This document shows, in pieces, positions 37,697 to 49,909 of a stretch of DNA of 64,000 nucleotides. Where the stretch lies: assembly GCF_040729435.1 (NCBI RefSeq), contig NZ_CP160398.1, positions 868,001 to 932,000 of the forward strand, written 5' to 3'. The translations under genes and the position numbers were made by a program. The stretch comes from Pseudomonas sp. HOU2 (GTDB lineage: Bacteria > Pseudomonadota > Gammaproteobacteria > Pseudomonadales > Pseudomonadaceae). Under the pieces are notes generated by a model. That model was not told where the DNA came from, searched no databases, and worked only from the letters and a program-made list of their open reading frames with translations. Each line of letters begins with the position of its first letter. The stretch's first letter is position 1.

Positions 37697-39048
37697 CCCT
37701 GACATCTTTCGGTCCTGCCAACCGCATCAAGCGTTCGGCCGAGACTCACCCGCTGACCTGGCGTCTGCGTGACGACGGCGAAGCCGTGTGGCTCGACGAA
37801 TACCAGGCCAAGAACGGTTACGCCGCTGCGCGCAAAGCCTTCGCCGACATGGCTCAGGACGACATCGTCCAGACCGTGAAAGACGCCGGCCTCAAAGGTC
37901 GCGGCGGTGCAGGCTTCCCCACTGGCGTGAAGTGGGGCCTGATGCCCAAGGACGAATCCATCAACATCCGCTACCTGCTGTGCAACGCGGACGAGATGGA
38001 GCCGAACACCTGGAAAGACCGCATGCTGATGGAGCAACTGCCCCATCTGCTGATCGAAGGCATGCTGATCAGTGCCCGCGCACTGAAAACCTACCGTGGC
38101 TACATCTTCCTGCGTGGCGAGTACACCACCGCTGCCAAGCACCTCAAGCGTGCCGTGGAAGAAGCCAAGGCTGCAGGCCTGCTGGGCAAGAACATTCTGG
38201 GCAGCGGTTTCGATTTCGAACTGTTCGTCCACACCGGCGCCGGGCGTTACATCTGCGGTGAAGAAACCGCACTGATCAACTCCCTCGAAGGCCGCCGCGC
38301 CAACCCGCGCTCCAAGCCGCCCTTCCCTGCCGCCGTCGGCGTGTGGGGCAAGCCGACCTGCGTGAACAACGTCGAAACCCTGTGCAACGTGCCGGCGATC
38401 ATTGCCGACGGCGTGGACTGGTACAAATCGTTGGCCCGCGAAGGCAGTGAAGACATGGGCACCAAGCTCATGGGCTTCTCCGGCAAGGTCAAGAATCCGG
38501 GCCTGTGGGAACTGCCATTCGGCGTCACCGGCCGCGAGCTGTTCGAAGACTACGCCGGCGGCATGCGCGACGGTTACAAGCTCAAGGCCTGGCAGCCAGG
38601 TGGCGCTGGTACCGGTTTCCTGTTGCCGGAACACCTCGACGCACAGATGTACGCCGGCGGCATCGCCAAAGTGGGCACCCGGATGGGTACCGGCCTGGCG
38701 ATGGCAGTGGACGACAGCGTCAACATGGTTTCCCTGCTGCGCAACATGGAGCAGTTCTTCGCCCGCGAGTCCTGCGGCTTCTGCACCCCGTGCCGTGATG
38801 GCCTGCCATGGAGCGTCAAGCTCTTGATGGCCATCGAAGAAGGCCGCGGTCAGCCAGGCGACATCGAGACCCTGCTGGGTCTGGTCGGCTTCCTCGGCCC
38901 AGGCAAGACCTTCTGTGCTCACGCACCGGGTGCCGTGGAGCCGTTGGGCAGTGCCATCAAATACTTCCGTCCAGAGTTCGAAGCCGGTATCGCGCCTGCA
39001 AGCGCCGCCGTCCCGCCTCTGGCAAGGCCGATCGTAATCGGCGCGTAA
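37693..39048 (+). CDS. nuoF: NADH-quinone oxidoreductase subunit F
   Basis: A 451-residue flavoprotein that binds NADH and FMN and carries the [4Fe-4S] cluster N3. NADH site: [19 protein letters not shown] site: [17 protein letters not shown]; cluster ligands: [12 protein letters not shown] plus a later cysteine (KTFCAHA). The start overlaps the nuoE stop. A 135-base gap with a strong hairpin separates it from nuoG. Confidence 0.97.
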   Translation: MTLTSFGPANRIKRSAETHPLTWRLRDDGEAVWLDEYQAKNGYAAARKAFADMAQDDIVQTVKDAGLKGRGGAGFPTGVKWGLMPKDESINIRYLLCNADEMEPNTWKDRMLMEQLPHLLIEGMLISARALKTYRGYIFLRGEYTTAAKHLKRAVEEAKAAGLLGKNILGSGFDFELFVHTGAGRYICGEETALINSLEGRRANPRSKPPFPAAVGVWGKPTCVNNVETLCNVPAIIADGVDWYKSLAREGSEDMGTKLMGFSGKVKNPGLWELPFGVTGRELFEDYAGGMRDGYKLKAWQPGGAGTGFLLPEHLDAQMYAGGIAKVGTRMGTGLAMAVDDSVNMVSLLRNMEQFFARESCGFCTPCRDGLPWSVKLLMAIEEGRGQPGDIETLLGLVGFLGPGKTFCAHAPGAVEPLGSAIKYFRPEFEAGIAPASAAVPPLARPIVIGA

Positions 39049-39055
39049 ACGCTTA

Positions 39056-39085
39056 AAAGGCGAAGGGTCCGTGCCCTTCGCCTTT
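39056..39085 (+). promoter_or_regulatory. 12-bp hairpin in the nuoF-nuoG gap
   Basis: AAAGGCGAAGGG (39056-39067) pairs perfectly with CCCTTCGCCTTT (39074-39085) around TCCGTG. Only three T follow (CTTTCGTCC), so full termination is doubtful; it may be an RNA-processing or stability site. The other 100 bases of the gap show no gene. Confidence 0.7.
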
Positions 39086-39183
39086 CGTCCGATGACGCCT
39101 TTCGGGGCTGACTGGATTCGGACGGATAACAAGATTCCATTAGCCACGCCCGCTGACACCGGGCCAACGAAGACCTTTGAACC

Positions 39184-41898
39184 ATGGCCACTATCCACGT
39201 AGACGGCAAAGCGCTCGAAGTCGACGGGGCAGACAACCTGTTACAGGCATGTCTGTCGCTGGGCCTCGACATCCCTTATTTCTGCTGGCACCCCGCGCTT
39301 GGTAGCGTCGGGGCCTGCCGCCAGTGCGCGGTCAAGCAGTACACCGACGAGAACGACACCCGTGGTCGCATCGTCATGTCCTGCATGACCCCTGCCACCG
39401 ACAACACCTGGATCTCCATCGACGATGAAGAATCCAAGGCGTTCCGCGCCAGTGTTGTCGAATGGCTGATGACCAACCACCCGCACGACTGCCCTGTGTG
39501 CGAAGAAGGCGGTCACTGCCACCTGCAAGACATGACGGTGATGACCGGCCACAACGAGCGCCGTTATCGCTTCACCAAACGCACCCACCAGAACCAGCAA
39601 CTCGGCCCGTTCATTTCCCACGAAATGAACCGCTGCATCGCCTGCTACCGCTGCGTGCGTTTCTACAAGGACTACGCCGGTGGCACCGACCTCGGTGTAT
39701 TCGGCGCCCACGACAACGTGTACTTCGGTCGCGTTGAAGACGGCACCCTCGAAAGCGAGTTCTCCGGCAACCTCACCGAGGTCTGCCCGACCGGTGTGTT
39801 CACCGACAAGACGCACTCCGAGCGCTACAACCGTAAATGGGACATGCAGTTCTCGCCGAGCATCTGCCATGGCTGCTCCAGCGGTTGCAACATCTCCCCG
39901 GGCGAGCGTTACGGCGAACTGCGTCGCATCGAAAACCGTTTCAACGGTTCGGTGAACCAGTACTTCCTGTGCGACCGTGGCCGTTTCGGTTATGGCTACG
40001 TCAACCGCACCGATCGTCCACGTCAGCCGCTGCTGGCCGACGGCACCAAACTGAGCGTCGACGCTGCGCTGGACAAAGCCGCTGATCTGCTGCGCGGGCG
40101 CAACATCGTCGGTATCGGTTCGCCACGCGCCAGCCTCGAAAGCAACTACGCGCTGCGTGAACTGGTGGGCGCCGAGCACTTCTACTCCGGTATCGAAGCC
40201 TCTGAGCTGGAGCGCATCCGTCTGGTCCTGCAAGTGCTCAAAGACAGCCCGCTGCCAGTGCCGAACATGCGCGACATCGAAGACCACGACGCCGTGTTCG
40301 TCCTCGGTGAAGACCTGACCCAGACCGCCGCCCGTATGGCCCTGGCCCTGCGTCAGTCGGTCAAGGGCAAAGCTGAAGACATGGCCGAAGCCATGCGCGT
40401 TCAGCCGTGGCTTGACGCCGCGGTGAAGAACATCGGTCAGCACGAACTGAACCCGCTGTTCATCGCCAGCCTGGCCGAAACCAAGCTCGACGACATCGCC
40501 GAAGAATGCGTTCACGCCGCTCCGGACGATCTGGCGCGCATCGGTTTCGCCGTGGCTCACGCCCTGGACGCCAGCGCCCCGGCCGTTGAAGGTCTGGACG
40601 CCGAAGCACTGGAACTGGCCAAGCGCATCGCCGACGCCCTGATCAAAGCCAAACGTCCACTGATCATCGCCGGTACTTCGCTGGGTTCCAAAGCGTTGAT
40701 CGAAGCGGCGGCGAACATCGCCAAAGCCCTGAAGCTGCGCGAGAAGAACGGTTCGATCAGCCTGATCGTGCCGGAAGCCAACAGCCTTGGCCTCGCCATG
40801 CTCGGTGGCGAATCGGTCGACGCGGCGCTGCAAGCCGTGATCGATGGCAAGGCCGACGCCATCGTCGTGCTGGAAAACGATCTGTACACCCGTACTTCGA
40901 AAGCCAAGGTCGATGCCGCGCTGAACGCTGCGAAAGTGGTGATCGTTGCCGACCACCAGAAAACCGCCACCACCGACCGCGCACAACTGGTTCTGCCAGC
41001 GGCGAGTTTCGCTGAAGGCGACGGTACGCTGGTCAGCCAGGAAGGCCGCGCCCAGCGTTTCTTCCAGGTTTTCGATCCGCAATACATGGATGCGAGCATT
41101 CTGGTTCACGAAGGCTGGCGCTGGCTGCACGCCCTGCGCTCGACCCTGCTGAACCAGCCGATCGACTGGACGCAACTCGACCACGTCACCGCTGCCGTGG
41201 CGTCAAGCACCGAGCAACTGGCGCGCATCGTCGATGCCGCGCCGTCTGCCGCGTTCCGCATCAAGGGTCTGAAACTGGCGCGTGAGCCGCTGCGTTATTC
41301 CGGTCGCACCGCGATGCGCGCCGACATCAGCGTTCACGAACCGCGCACCCCGCAGGACAAAGACACCGCGTTCGCCTTCTCCATGGAAGGTTACTCGGGC
41401 TCGACCGAACCGCGTCAGCAAGTGCCATTCGCCTGGTCGCCGGGTTGGAACTCGCCGCAAGCCTGGAACAAGTTCCAGGACGAAGTCGGTGGTCATCTGC
41501 GCGCTGGCGATCCGGGCACCCGTCTGATCGAAAGCACCGGTGATTCGCTGAACTGGTTCGCTGCTGCTCCGCGTGCATTCAACCCGGCGCCGGGCACCTG
41601 GCAGGCCGTGCCGTTCTACCACTTGTTCGGCAGCGACGAAAACTCGTCGAAAGCCGCGCCGGTGCAGGAACGCATCCCGGCTCCATACGTGGCTTTGGCC
41701 AAATCCGAAGCGGATCGCCTGGGCGTCAACGACGGTGCCCTGCTGAGCCTGAACGTGGCCGGCCAGACCCTGCGTCTGCCGCTGCGCATCAATGAAGAAC
41801 TGGGCGCTGGTCTGGTGGCCTTGCCTGCGGGCATCGCCGGCATTCCACCGGCATTCGCCGGCGTGTCCGTCGACGGTCTGCAGGAGGCAGCGCAATGA
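39184..41898 (+). CDS. nuoG: NADH-quinone oxidoreductase subunit G
   Basis: A 904-residue Fe-S subunit. The N-terminal ferredoxin domain ligates [2Fe-2S] N1b ([17 protein letters not shown]), followed by the N5 site with its histidine ([18 protein letters not shown]), N4 ligands ([10 protein letters not shown]) and the extra cluster N7 ([11 protein letters not shown]). The rest is the molybdopterin-oxidoreductase fold without cofactor. The length matches pseudomonad and enteric NuoG. The start at 39184 gives [20 protein letters not shown]. Overlaps nuoH by four bases. Confidence 0.97.
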   Translation: MATIHVDGKALEVDGADNLLQACLSLGLDIPYFCWHPALGSVGACRQCAVKQYTDENDTRGRIVMSCMTPATDNTWISIDDEESKAFRASVVEWLMTNHPHDCPVCEEGGHCHLQDMTVMTGHNERRYRFTKRTHQNQQLGPFISHEMNRCIACYRCVRFYKDYAGGTDLGVFGAHDNVYFGRVEDGTLESEFSGNLTEVCPTGVFTDKTHSERYNRKWDMQFSPSICHGCSSGCNISPGERYGELRRIENRFNGSVNQYFLCDRGRFGYGYVNRTDRPRQPLLADGTKLSVDAALDKAADLLRGRNIVGIGSPRASLESNYALRELVGAEHFYSGIEASELERIRLVLQVLKDSPLPVPNMRDIEDHDAVFVLGEDLTQTAARMALALRQSVKGKAEDMAEAMRVQPWLDAAVKNIGQHELNPLFIASLAETKLDDIAEECVHAAPDDLARIGFAVAHALDASAPAVEGLDAEALELAKRIADALIKAKRPLIIAGTSLGSKALIEAAANIAKALKLREKNGSISLIVPEANSLGLAMLGGESVDAALQAVIDGKADAIVVLENDLYTRTSKAKVDAALNAAKVVIVADHQKTATTDRAQLVLPAASFAEGDGTLVSQEGRAQRFFQVFDPQYMDASILVHEGWRWLHALRSTLLNQPIDWTQLDHVTAAVASSTEQLARIVDAAPSAAFRIKGLKLAREPLRYSGRTAMRADISVHEPRTPQDKDTAFAFSMEGYSGSTEPRQQVPFAWSPGWNSPQAWNKFQDEVGGHLRAGDPGTRLIESTGDSLNWFAAAPRAFNPAPGTWQAVPFYHLFGSDENSSKAAPVQERIPAPYVALAKSEADRLGVNDGALLSLNVAGQTLRLPLRINEELGAGLVALPAGIAGIPPAFAGVSVDGLQEAAQ

Positions 41899-42902
41899 CC
41901 TGGTTCACCCCTGAAGTGATCGATGTGATCCTGACGGTCATCAAAGCCATCGTGATTCTGCTGGCCGTTGTGGTCGCAGGCGCGTTGCTCAGCTTTGTCG
42001 AACGTCGCCTGCTGGGCTGGTGGCAGGACCGTTACGGTCCGAACCGCGTTGGCCCGTTCGGCATGTTCCAGATCGCCGCCGACATGCTGAAGATGTTCTT
42101 CAAGGAAGACTGGACCCCGCCGTTTGCCGACAAGGTGATCTTCACCCTGGCACCGGTGGTGGCGATGTCCGCCCTGCTGATCGCGTTCGCGATCATCCCG
42201 ATCACCCCGACCTGGGGCGTGGCGGATCTGAACATCGGCCTGCTGTTCTTCTTCGCCATGGCCGGTCTGTCGGTCTACGCGGTGCTGTTCGCCGGCTGGT
42301 CAAGCAACAACAAGTTCGCCCTGCTCGGCAGCTTGCGTGCTTCGGCGCAGACCGTGTCCTACGAAGTGTTCATGGGCCTGGCCCTGATGGGCATCGTGGT
42401 GCAGGTCGGCTCGTTCAACATGCGCGACATCGTCGAGTACCAGGCGCAGAACCTGTGGTTCATCATTCCGCAGTTCTTCGGCTTCTGTACCTTCTTCATC
42501 GCTGGTGTGGCCGTGACTCACCGTCACCCGTTCGACCAGCCGGAAGCGGAACAGGAACTGGCCGACGGTTACCACATTGAATACGCCGGTATGAAATGGG
42601 GCATGTTCTTCGTCGGTGAATACATCGGCATCATCCTGATCTCGGCGCTGCTGGTCACCCTGTTCTTCGGTGGCTGGCACGGTCCGTTCGGCATCCTGCC
42701 GCAACTGTCCTTCGTCTGGTTCGCACTGAAGACCGCGTTCTTCATCATGCTGTTCATCCTGCTGCGCGCTTCGATCCCGCGTCCGCGTTATGACCAGGTG
42801 ATGGATTTCAGCTGGAAATTCTGCCTGCCACTGACCCTGATCAATTTGCTGATAACCGCTGCGGTTGTGTTGTGGAACACACCTGCGGTTGCGGTTCAGT
42901 GA
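41895..42902 (+). CDS. nuoH: NADH-quinone oxidoreductase subunit H
   Basis: A 335-residue membrane subunit at the quinone-site interface, with about eight helices. The [21 protein letters not shown] block after helix 1 and the acidic loop [19 protein letters not shown] are diagnostic. ATGA overlap with nuoG couples translation. Confidence 0.97.
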   Translation: MTWFTPEVIDVILTVIKAIVILLAVVVAGALLSFVERRLLGWWQDRYGPNRVGPFGMFQIAADMLKMFFKEDWTPPFADKVIFTLAPVVAMSALLIAFAIIPITPTWGVADLNIGLLFFFAMAGLSVYAVLFAGWSSNNKFALLGSLRASAQTVSYEVFMGLALMGIVVQVGSFNMRDIVEYQAQNLWFIIPQFFGFCTFFIAGVAVTHRHPFDQPEAEQELADGYHIEYAGMKWGMFFVGEYIGIILISALLVTLFFGGWHGPFGILPQLSFVWFALKTAFFIMLFILLRASIPRPRYDQVMDFSWKFCLPLTLINLLITAAVVLWNTPAVAVQ

Positions 42903-42913
42903 GGATTTGACCC

Positions 42914-43462
42914 ATGTTCAAATATATTGGCGACATCGTTAAGGGTACCGGTACCCAGTTGCGCAGCCTGGTCATGGTCTTCGGCCATGGCTTTCGCAAG
43001 CGCGACACCCTGCAATACCCGGAAGAGCCGGTCTACCTGCCGCCACGCTACCGTGGTCGCATCGTCCTGACCCGTGACCCCGATGGCGAAGAGCGTTGCG
43101 TAGCCTGCAACCTGTGCGCCGTGGCGTGCCCGGTCGGTTGCATCTCGCTGCAGAAAGCTGAAACCGAAGACGGTCGCTGGTATCCGGACTTCTTCCGTAT
43201 CAACTTCTCGCGCTGCATTTTCTGCGGTCTCTGCGAGGAAGCCTGTCCGACCACCGCGATCCAGCTGACCCCGGATTTCGAGATGGCCGAGTTCAAACGT
43301 CAGGACCTGGTGTACGAGAAAGAAGATCTGTTGATCTCCGGCCCCGGCAAAAACCCTGATTACAACTTCTATCGTGTTGCAGGTATGGCAATCGCTGGCA
43401 AGCCGAAAGGCTCCGCACAGAACGAAGCCGAACCGATCAACGTGAAGAGCTTGCTGCCTTAA
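42914..43462 (+). CDS. nuoI: NADH-quinone oxidoreductase subunit I
   Basis: A 182-residue ferredoxin-like subunit with two [4Fe-4S] clusters (N6a, N6b), bound by [14 protein letters not shown] and [17 protein letters not shown]. It links NuoG to NuoB. It starts 11 bases after nuoH. Confidence 0.97.
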   Translation: MFKYIGDIVKGTGTQLRSLVMVFGHGFRKRDTLQYPEEPVYLPPRYRGRIVLTRDPDGEERCVACNLCAVACPVGCISLQKAETEDGRWYPDFFRINFSRCIFCGLCEEACPTTAIQLTPDFEMAEFKRQDLVYEKEDLLISGPGKNPDYNFYRVAGMAIAGKPKGSAQNEAEPINVKSLLP

Positions 43463-43471
43463 GGAAGAACG

Positions 43472-43972
43472 ATGGAATTCGCTTTCTATTTCGCATCGGG
43501 TATTGCGGTGGTGTCCACGCTTCGTGTGGTCACCAACACCAACCCTGTGCACGCCCTGCTCTACCTGATCATCTCGTTGATCGCCGTGGCCATGACCTTC
43601 TTCGCACTCGGCGCGCCGTTCGCCGGCGTGCTGGAAGTGATCGCCTACGCCGGCGCCATCATGGTGCTGTTCGTGTTCGTGGTGATGATGCTGAACCTGG
43701 GCCCGGCCTCGGTTCAGCAGGAACGCACCTGGCTCAAGCCCGGCATCTGGGCAGGGCCGGTGATTCTCGCCGCCCTGCTGCTGGCCGAACTGCTGTATGT
43801 GCTGTTCGCTCACCAGAGCGGTCAGGCCATCGGCCACACCACCGTCGATGCAAAAGCCGTGGGCGTCAGCCTGTTCGGCCCGTATCTGCTGGTGGTCGAA
43901 CTCGCCTCGATGCTGCTGCTCGCCGCAGCCGTCACGGCGTTCCATTTGGGCCGTAACGAGGCGAAGGAGTAA
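43472..43972 (+). CDS. nuoJ: NADH-quinone oxidoreductase subunit J
   Basis: A 166-residue membrane subunit with five predicted helices; the helix LEVIAYAGAIMVLFVFVVMM is the pi-bulge helix region of the family. It starts nine bases after nuoI (GGAAGAACG upstream of the ATG) and ends three bases before nuoK. Confidence 0.96.
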   Translation: MEFAFYFASGIAVVSTLRVVTNTNPVHALLYLIISLIAVAMTFFALGAPFAGVLEVIAYAGAIMVLFVFVVMMLNLGPASVQQERTWLKPGIWAGPVILAALLLAELLYVLFAHQSGQAIGHTTVDAKAVGVSLFGPYLLVVELASMLLLAAAVTAFHLGRNEAKE

Positions 43973-43975
43973 GAC

Positions 43976-44284
43976 ATGCCTGCTATCCCTCTCGAACATG
44001 GATTGGCCGTTGCCGGGATCCTGTTCTGCCTTGGTCTGGTCGGCCTGATGGTCCGCCGCAACATTTTGTTCGTGTTGATGAGTCTGGAAGTGATGATGAA
44101 CGCCTCTGCCCTGGCCTTCATCGTTGCGGGCGCCCGCTGGGCGCAACCGGATGGACAGATCATGTTCATCCTGGTGATCAGCCTGGCAGCCGCCGAGGCC
44201 AGTATTGGTCTGGCGATCCTGCTGCAACTGTATCGCCGCTTCCACACGCTCGATATCGACGCTGCCAGTGAGATGCGCGGATGA
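43976..44284 (+). CDS. nuoK: NADH-quinone oxidoreductase subunit K
   Basis: A 102-residue subunit with three helices and the two conserved membrane glutamates in [11 protein letters not shown] and [11 protein letters not shown], part of the proton path. It is MrpC-like. Its stop overlaps the nuoL start by four bases. Confidence 0.96.
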
Positions 44285-46134
44285 ACCTAATCTTTCTGAC
44301 TTTTGTATTCCCTCTGATCGGTTTCCTGCTGCTGTCGTTCTCCCGTGGACGCTGGTCGGAAAACCTCTCGGCGCTGATCGGCGTGGGTTCCATTGGCTTG
44401 TCGGCGATTGTCGCCGCCTACGTCATCTGGCAATTCAACGTCGCGCCTCCCGAGGGCGGTCACTACACCCTGGTGCTGTGGAAGTGGATGGCGGTCGAAG
44501 GCTTCAAGCCTGACTTCGCCCTCTACATCGATGGCCTGTCGATCACCATGCTCGGCGTGGTGGTGGGCGTAGGCTTCTTGATCCACCTGTTCGCGTCCTG
44601 GTACATGCGCGGTGAAGCGGGTTACTCGCGCTTCTTCTCGTACACCAACCTGTTTATCGCCAGCATGCTGTTCCTGGTACTCGGCGATAACCTGTTGTTC
44701 CTGTACTTCGGCTGGGAAGGCGTGGGCCTGTGCTCGTACCTGTTGATCGGTTTCTACTACAGCAACCGCAACAACGGTAACGCCGCACTCAAGGCGTTCA
44801 TCGTGACCCGGATCGGCGACGTGTTCATGGCCATCGGCCTGTTCATCCTGTTCCAGCAAGTGGGCACGCTGAACATCCAGGAACTGCTGGTGCTGGCACC
44901 GCAGAAATTCCAGGTCGGCGACTTCTGGATCACCCTGGCGACCCTGATGCTGCTGGGTGGTGCGGTCGGTAAATCGGCGCAACTGCCACTGCAAACCTGG
45001 CTCGCGGACGCGATGGCTGGCCCGACCCCGGTGTCGGCACTGATCCACGCTGCAACCATGGTAACTGCCGGTGTCTACCTGATCGCCCGTACCCACGGCC
45101 TGTTCACCCTGGCGCCGGAAATCCTCCACCTGGTCGGCATCGTCGGTGGTGTGACGCTGGTTCTCGCAGGTTTCGCCGCACTGGTACAAACCGACATCAA
45201 ACGTATCCTCGCCTACTCGACCATGAGCCAGATCGGCTACATGTTCCTGGCGCTGGGCGTTGGCGCCTGGGATGGCGCGATTTTCCACCTGATGACCCAC
45301 GCCTTCTTCAAGGCCCTGCTGTTCCTTGCTTCCGGTGCGGTGATCGTTGCCTGCCACCACGAACAGAACATCTTCAAGATGGGCGGTCTGTGGAAAAAAC
45401 TGCCACTGGCCTACGCCAGCTTCATCGTCGGTGGTGCTGCACTGGCCGCCCTGCCACTGGTCACCGCAGGCTTCTACTCCAAGGACGAAATCCTCTGGGA
45501 AGCGTTCGCCAGCGGCAACCACGGTCTGCTCTACGCGGGCCTGGTCGGCGCGTTCATGACTTCGCTGTACACCTTCCGCCTGATCTTCATCACGTTCCAC
45601 GGTGAAGCCAAGACCGAAGCCCACGCCGGCCACGGCATCTCGCACTGGCTGCCGCTGTCGGTACTGATCGTGCTGTCGACCTTCGTCGGCGCCATGATCG
45701 TGCCGCCACTGCATGGCGTACTGCCTGAAAGCGTTGGCCATGCCGGTGGCGAAGCCAAACACAGTCTGGAAATCGCCTCGGGCGCCATCGCTCTGGCCGG
45801 TATCCTGCTGGCGGCCCTGCTGTTCCTCGGCAAGCGTCGCTTCGTAACGGCAATCGCCAACAGCGGCATCGGCCGTTTCCTTTCGGCCTGGTGGTTCGCT
45901 GCCTGGGGCTTCGACTGGATCTACGACAAACTGTTCGTCAAGCCGTACCTTGCGATCAGCCATGTACTGCGCAGAGACCCGCTCGACCAGACCATCGGTC
46001 TGATCCCGCGTATGGCCAAGGGTGGTCACACCGCCCTGAGCCGCACCGAGACCGGTCAACTGCGTTGGTATGCCGCCTCGATGGCTGCTGGTGCCGTGCT
46101 GGTAATCGGCGCCATCGTGCTGGTAGCGGTCTGA
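44281..46134 (+). CDS. nuoL: NADH-quinone oxidoreductase subunit L
   Basis: A 617-residue antiporter-like subunit, the distal proton pump, with the C-terminal lateral helix that spans the membrane arm. Seen are [19 protein letters not shown] (membrane glutamate), [20 protein letters not shown] with the key lysine, and [17 protein letters not shown]. Standard length. Confidence 0.97.
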
Positions 46135-46173
46135 TATGAACCTTGCGAATTTGCGAAAGGAAACGAGCCCGTC

Positions 46174-47706
46174 ATGATTCTGCCTTGGCTAATCCTGATC
46201 CCCTTCATCGGCGGCCTGCTGTGCTGGATGGGTGAGCGCTTCGGCGCTACCCTCCCCCGCTGGATTGCGCTGTTGACCATGACCCTGGAACTCGCCCTCG
46301 GCCTCTGGCTGTGGGCCCACGGTGACTATTCATTTGCTCCGGCGCCTGGCGCCGATCCGACCTGGGCGCTTGAGTTCAAGCACGTCTGGATCCAGCGCTT
46401 CGGCATCAACGTGCACCTGGCCCTCGACGGCCTGTCGCTGTTGATGATCCTGCTGACCGGTCTGCTGGGTATCCTCTCGGTACTCTGCTCGTGGAAAGAG
46501 ATCCAGCGTCACGTTGGCTTCTTCCACCTGAACCTGATGTGGATCCTGGGCGGCGTTGTCGGCGTGTTCCTCGCCCTCGACCTGTTCATGTTCTTCTTCT
46601 TCTGGGAAATGATGCTGGTGCCGATGTACTTCCTCATCGCGCTCTGGGGTCACAGTTCTTCGGACGGCAAGAAAACCCGGATCTACGCAGCGACCAAGTT
46701 CTTCATCTTCACTCAGGCTTCCGGCCTGATCATGCTGGTGGCGATCCTCGGTCTGGTGCTGGTCAACTTCAACAACACCGGCGTGATTACCTTCAACTAC
46801 GCCGACCTGTTGAAGACCAAGATGTCGATGACCACCGAGTACATCCTGATGCTCGGCTTCTTCATCGCCTTCGCGGTCAAGCTGCCAGTCGTACCGTTCC
46901 ACTCCTGGCTGCCTGATGCGCACGCCCAGGCGCCGACTGCCGGTTCCGTCGACCTCGCCGGTATCCTGCTGAAAACCGCGGCCTACGGTCTGCTGCGTTT
47001 CGCCCTGCCGCTGTTCCCGAATGCCTCGGCCGAGTTCGCGCCGATCGCCATGACCCTCGGTCTGATCGGGATCTTCTACGGTGCATTCCTCGCTTTCGCG
47101 CAAACCGACATCAAGCGTCTGATCGCCTTCTCGTCCGTTTCCCACATGGGCTTCGTGTTGATCGGCATCTACTCCGGCAGCCAACTGGCACTGCAGGGTG
47201 CAGTGATCCAGATGCTGGCGCACGGTCTGTCGGCCGCGGCCCTGTTTATCCTCAGCGGTCAGCTGTACGAGCGTCTGCACACTCGTGACATGCGTGAGAT
47301 GGGCGGTCTGTGGTCGCGTATCGCGTACCTGCCGGCGATCAGCCTGTTCTTTGCAGCCGCCTCGCTGGGTCTGCCGGGTACCGGTAACTTCGTCGGCGAG
47401 TTCCTGATCCTGATCGGCACCTTCGCCAGTGCGCCATGGATCACTGCGATTGCCACCTCCGGTCTGGTGTTCGGTTCGGTCTACTCGCTGATCATGATCC
47501 ACCGTGCCTACTTCGGTCCGTCGAAATCGGATTCGATCCTGCACGGCATGGACGGTCGCGAACTGACCATGGTGCTGGGCCTTGCGGCGCTGCTGATTTA
47601 CCTCGGCGTCTACCCGCAACCGTTCCTCGACACTTCCGCCGCCACGATGCATGGCGTGCAGCAGTGGCTCGGCACCGCCTTCACTCAACTCGCTTCGGCC
47701 CGGTAA
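46174..47706 (+). CDS. nuoM: NADH-quinone oxidoreductase subunit M
   Basis: A 510-residue antiporter-like proton-pumping subunit. Conserved parts are [19 protein letters not shown] (membrane glutamate), [20 protein letters not shown] (key lysine) and the LMIHRAYFG end. The ATG at 46174 lies 39 bases after nuoL, with GGAAACGAG upstream. Confidence 0.97.
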   Translation: MILPWLILIPFIGGLLCWMGERFGATLPRWIALLTMTLELALGLWLWAHGDYSFAPAPGADPTWALEFKHVWIQRFGINVHLALDGLSLLMILLTGLLGILSVLCSWKEIQRHVGFFHLNLMWILGGVVGVFLALDLFMFFFFWEMMLVPMYFLIALWGHSSSDGKKTRIYAATKFFIFTQASGLIMLVAILGLVLVNFNNTGVITFNYADLLKTKMSMTTEYILMLGFFIAFAVKLPVVPFHSWLPDAHAQAPTAGSVDLAGILLKTAAYGLLRFALPLFPNASAEFAPIAMTLGLIGIFYGAFLAFAQTDIKRLIAFSSVSHMGFVLIGIYSGSQLALQGAVIQMLAHGLSAAALFILSGQLYERLHTRDMREMGGLWSRIAYLPAISLFFAAASLGLPGTGNFVGEFLILIGTFASAPWITAIATSGLVFGSVYSLIMIHRAYFGPSKSDSILHGMDGRELTMVLGLAALLIYLGVYPQPFLDTSAATMHGVQQWLGTAFTQLASAR

Positions 47707-47713
47707 GAGCGCT

Positions 47714-49177
47714 ATGGAATTCACGATTCAACACTTTATTGCGCTTGCGCCACTGTTGATCACCAGCCTCACCATTATCGTGGTGATGCTGGCAATCGCC
47801 TGGCGCCGCAACCACTCGCAGACCTTCCTGATCTCGGTCGCCGGTCTGAACCTGGCCTTGCTGTCGATCCTGCCAGCCCTGAAAGTCGCGCCTCTGGCCG
47901 TGACCCCATTGCTGCAGATCGACACCTTCGCCTGCCTGTACATGGCGCTGATCCTGGTCGCCACCCTCGCCTGTGTGACTCTGGCCCACGCCTACCTCGG
48001 CGATGGCGGTTCGGGTTACCCGGGCAACCGTGAAGAACTGTACCTGCTGATCCTGATGGCCGCCGCCGGTGGTCTGGTTCTGGTCAGCGCGCAGCACCTG
48101 GCCGGTTTGTTCATCGGTCTGGAACTGCTGTCGGTACCGGTCTACGGTCTGGTGGCTTATGCCTTCTTCAACAAGCGTTCGCTGGAAGCCGGCATCAAGT
48201 ACATGGTGCTGTCGGCCGCCGGTTCCGCGTTCCTGTTGTTCGGTATGGCGCTGCTCTACGCTGACGCCGGCACCCTGAGCTTCAACGGTATCGGTCAGGC
48301 ACTGGCTACCACCAACCTGCCGAGCTCGCTGGCGCAGCTGGGTCTGGGCATGATGCTGATCGGTCTGGCGTTCAAGCTGTCGCTGGTACCTTTCCACCTG
48401 TGGACGCCGGACGTGTACGAAGGTGCTCCGGCGCCGGTGGCCGCGTTCCTCGCCACGGCGTCGAAAGTTGCCGTGTTCGCGGTGATGGTGCGTCTGTTCC
48501 AGATCTCCCCTGCCGCGAGCAGTGGCGTGCTGAGCGATGTGCTGAGCGTGATCGCCGTCGCCTCGATCCTGTTCGGTAACCTGCTGGCCCTGACCCAGAG
48601 CAACCTCAAGCGTCTGCTCGGTTACTCGTCCATCGCGCACTTCGGCTACCTGCTGATCGCTTTGGTGGCGAGCAAGGGTCTGGCGGTGGAAGCCATCGGC
48701 GTGTACCTGGTCACCTACGTGATCACCAGCCTCGGCGCGTTCGGCGTGATCACCCTGATGTCCTCGCCGTACAACGGCCGCGACGCCGACGCGCTGTACG
48801 AGTACCGCGGCCTGTTCTGGCGCCGTCCGTACCTGACCGCCGTATTGACCGTGATGATGCTGTCCCTGGCCGGTATCCCGCTGACCGCTGGCTTCATCGG
48901 CAAGTTCTACATCATCGCCACCGGTGTCGAGTCGCACCAATGGTGGCTGGTCGGTTCCTTGGTACTGGGCAGCGCCATCGGCGTGTTCTACTACCTGCGC
49001 GTGATGGTCACCCTGTACCTGATCGAACCGAACCTGCGTCGCCACGACGCCCAGCTGCACTGGGAACAGAAGGCAGGCGGCGTGATGCTGCTGGCCATCG
49101 CCGTGGTCGCGTTCTTCCTGGGTGTATACCCGCAGCCATTGCTGACTCTGGTTCAGCAGGCGGGTCTGGCGGGCTGA
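47714..49177 (+). CDS. nuoN: NADH-quinone oxidoreductase subunit N
   Basis: A 487-residue antiporter-like subunit, last gene of the operon. [20 protein letters not shown] holds the membrane glutamate and [20 protein letters not shown] the key lysine. The ATG at 47714 lies seven bases after the nuoM stop; an in-frame ATG at 47651 would overlap nuoM by 56 bases and is rejected. A terminator follows 21 bases after its stop. Confidence 0.97.
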   Translation: MEFTIQHFIALAPLLITSLTIIVVMLAIAWRRNHSQTFLISVAGLNLALLSILPALKVAPLAVTPLLQIDTFACLYMALILVATLACVTLAHAYLGDGGSGYPGNREELYLLILMAAAGGLVLVSAQHLAGLFIGLELLSVPVYGLVAYAFFNKRSLEAGIKYMVLSAAGSAFLLFGMALLYADAGTLSFNGIGQALATTNLPSSLAQLGLGMMLIGLAFKLSLVPFHLWTPDVYEGAPAPVAAFLATASKVAVFAVMVRLFQISPAASSGVLSDVLSVIAVASILFGNLLALTQSNLKRLLGYSSIAHFGYLLIALVASKGLAVEAIGVYLVTYVITSLGAFGVITLMSSPYNGRDADALYEYRGLFWRRPYLTAVLTVMMLSLAGIPLTAGFIGKFYIIATGVESHQWWLVGSLVLGSAIGVFYYLRVMVTLYLIEPNLRRHDAQLHWEQKAGGVMLLAIAVVAFFLGVYPQPLLTLVQQAGLAG

Positions 49178-49198
49178 TATTCGGCTGGCTGGAAACGG

Positions 49199-49226
49199 AA
49201 ACGGCACCTTCGGGTGCCGTTTTTGT
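49199..49226 (+). terminator. Terminator of the nuo operon
   Basis: AACGGCACC pairs with GGTGCCGTT around TTCG, followed by TTTGTTTT. Confidence 0.93.
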
Positions 49227-49255
49227 TTTACGGATTCCATGTAGCAATAAATAAC

Positions 49256-49361
49256 CTGTGGCGAGGGAGCTTGCTCCCGCTGGGACGCGAAGCGGCCCCG
49301 CTGTTCAGCTGAGAAGCGGGGCCTGCTACGCAGTCCAGCGGGAGCAAGCTCCCTCGCCACA
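49256..49361. repeat. REP pair, GGGAGCTTGCTCCC family
   Basis: Facing units GGCGAGGGAGCTTGCTCCC and complement lie directly behind the nuo terminator and six bases before the stop of the convergent GNAT gene. Confidence 0.92.
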
Positions 49362-49367
49362 ATGGCA

Positions 49368-49832
49368 TCACAGTTTCTTCACCATCGGCACGCAGGCCAG
49401 TTGCAGGCCTGAAGGTGATTGATAAACCGCACTCTCCTCCCCGACATAACCGCAGCGACGATAAAAGTCGACCGCATTCAATGTTGCGTCCAGGCACACC
49501 TCGGTCAGCCCGAGATCCCGCGCCAAATCTTCGAGAAAGAACAGAACACGCTTGCCCAGCCCACGCTGCATGACATCCGGGCGAATGAAGATCGCGCCGA
49601 TTTCCCGGTGCTCCAGATCGAGCATGCCGGTTGCCACGGGTTCATCCTCGATGCAGCCCAGATAGAAATGCTTTTGCATCAGCGTGTCGTAACCGTCCTC
49701 AGCGCAACCCTTGGTCCACTCGAGTATCTGTTGCTCGCTGTAGGCACCGATGCATTGATGTCGGATGGCCTGTCGCCGTATCTCGAACGCTATCCGGGCA
49801 TCGTTCGGGGTGACTCTTCTGATGTCGAACAT
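49368..49832 (-). CDS. GNAT family N-acetyltransferase
   Basis: A 154-residue GNAT protein (MFDIRRVTPNDARIAFEIRR at the start). The acetyl-CoA loop is in FIRPDVMQRGLGKRVLFFLE (Q/R-x-x-G-x-G/R type), and NAVDFYRRCGYVGEE is the usual C-terminal block. I chose the ATG at 49832 with GAGAGAA upstream; an ATG four codons further up is also possible. It is convergent with nuoN. Substrate unknown. Confidence 0.82.
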   Translation of the reverse strand: MFDIRRVTPNDARIAFEIRRQAIRHQCIGAYSEQQILEWTKGCAEDGYDTLMQKHFYLGCIEDEPVATGMLDLEHREIGAIFIRPDVMQRGLGKRVLFFLEDLARDLGLTEVCLDATLNAVDFYRRCGYVGEESAVYQSPSGLQLACVPMVKKL

Positions 49833-49909
49833 TTCTCTCTCCATGAGCCATGTGCGGACGGGAATGAACCTGCGAAGGTAACAGCCATTTCCGCACAAAT
49901 GTGGATCAT

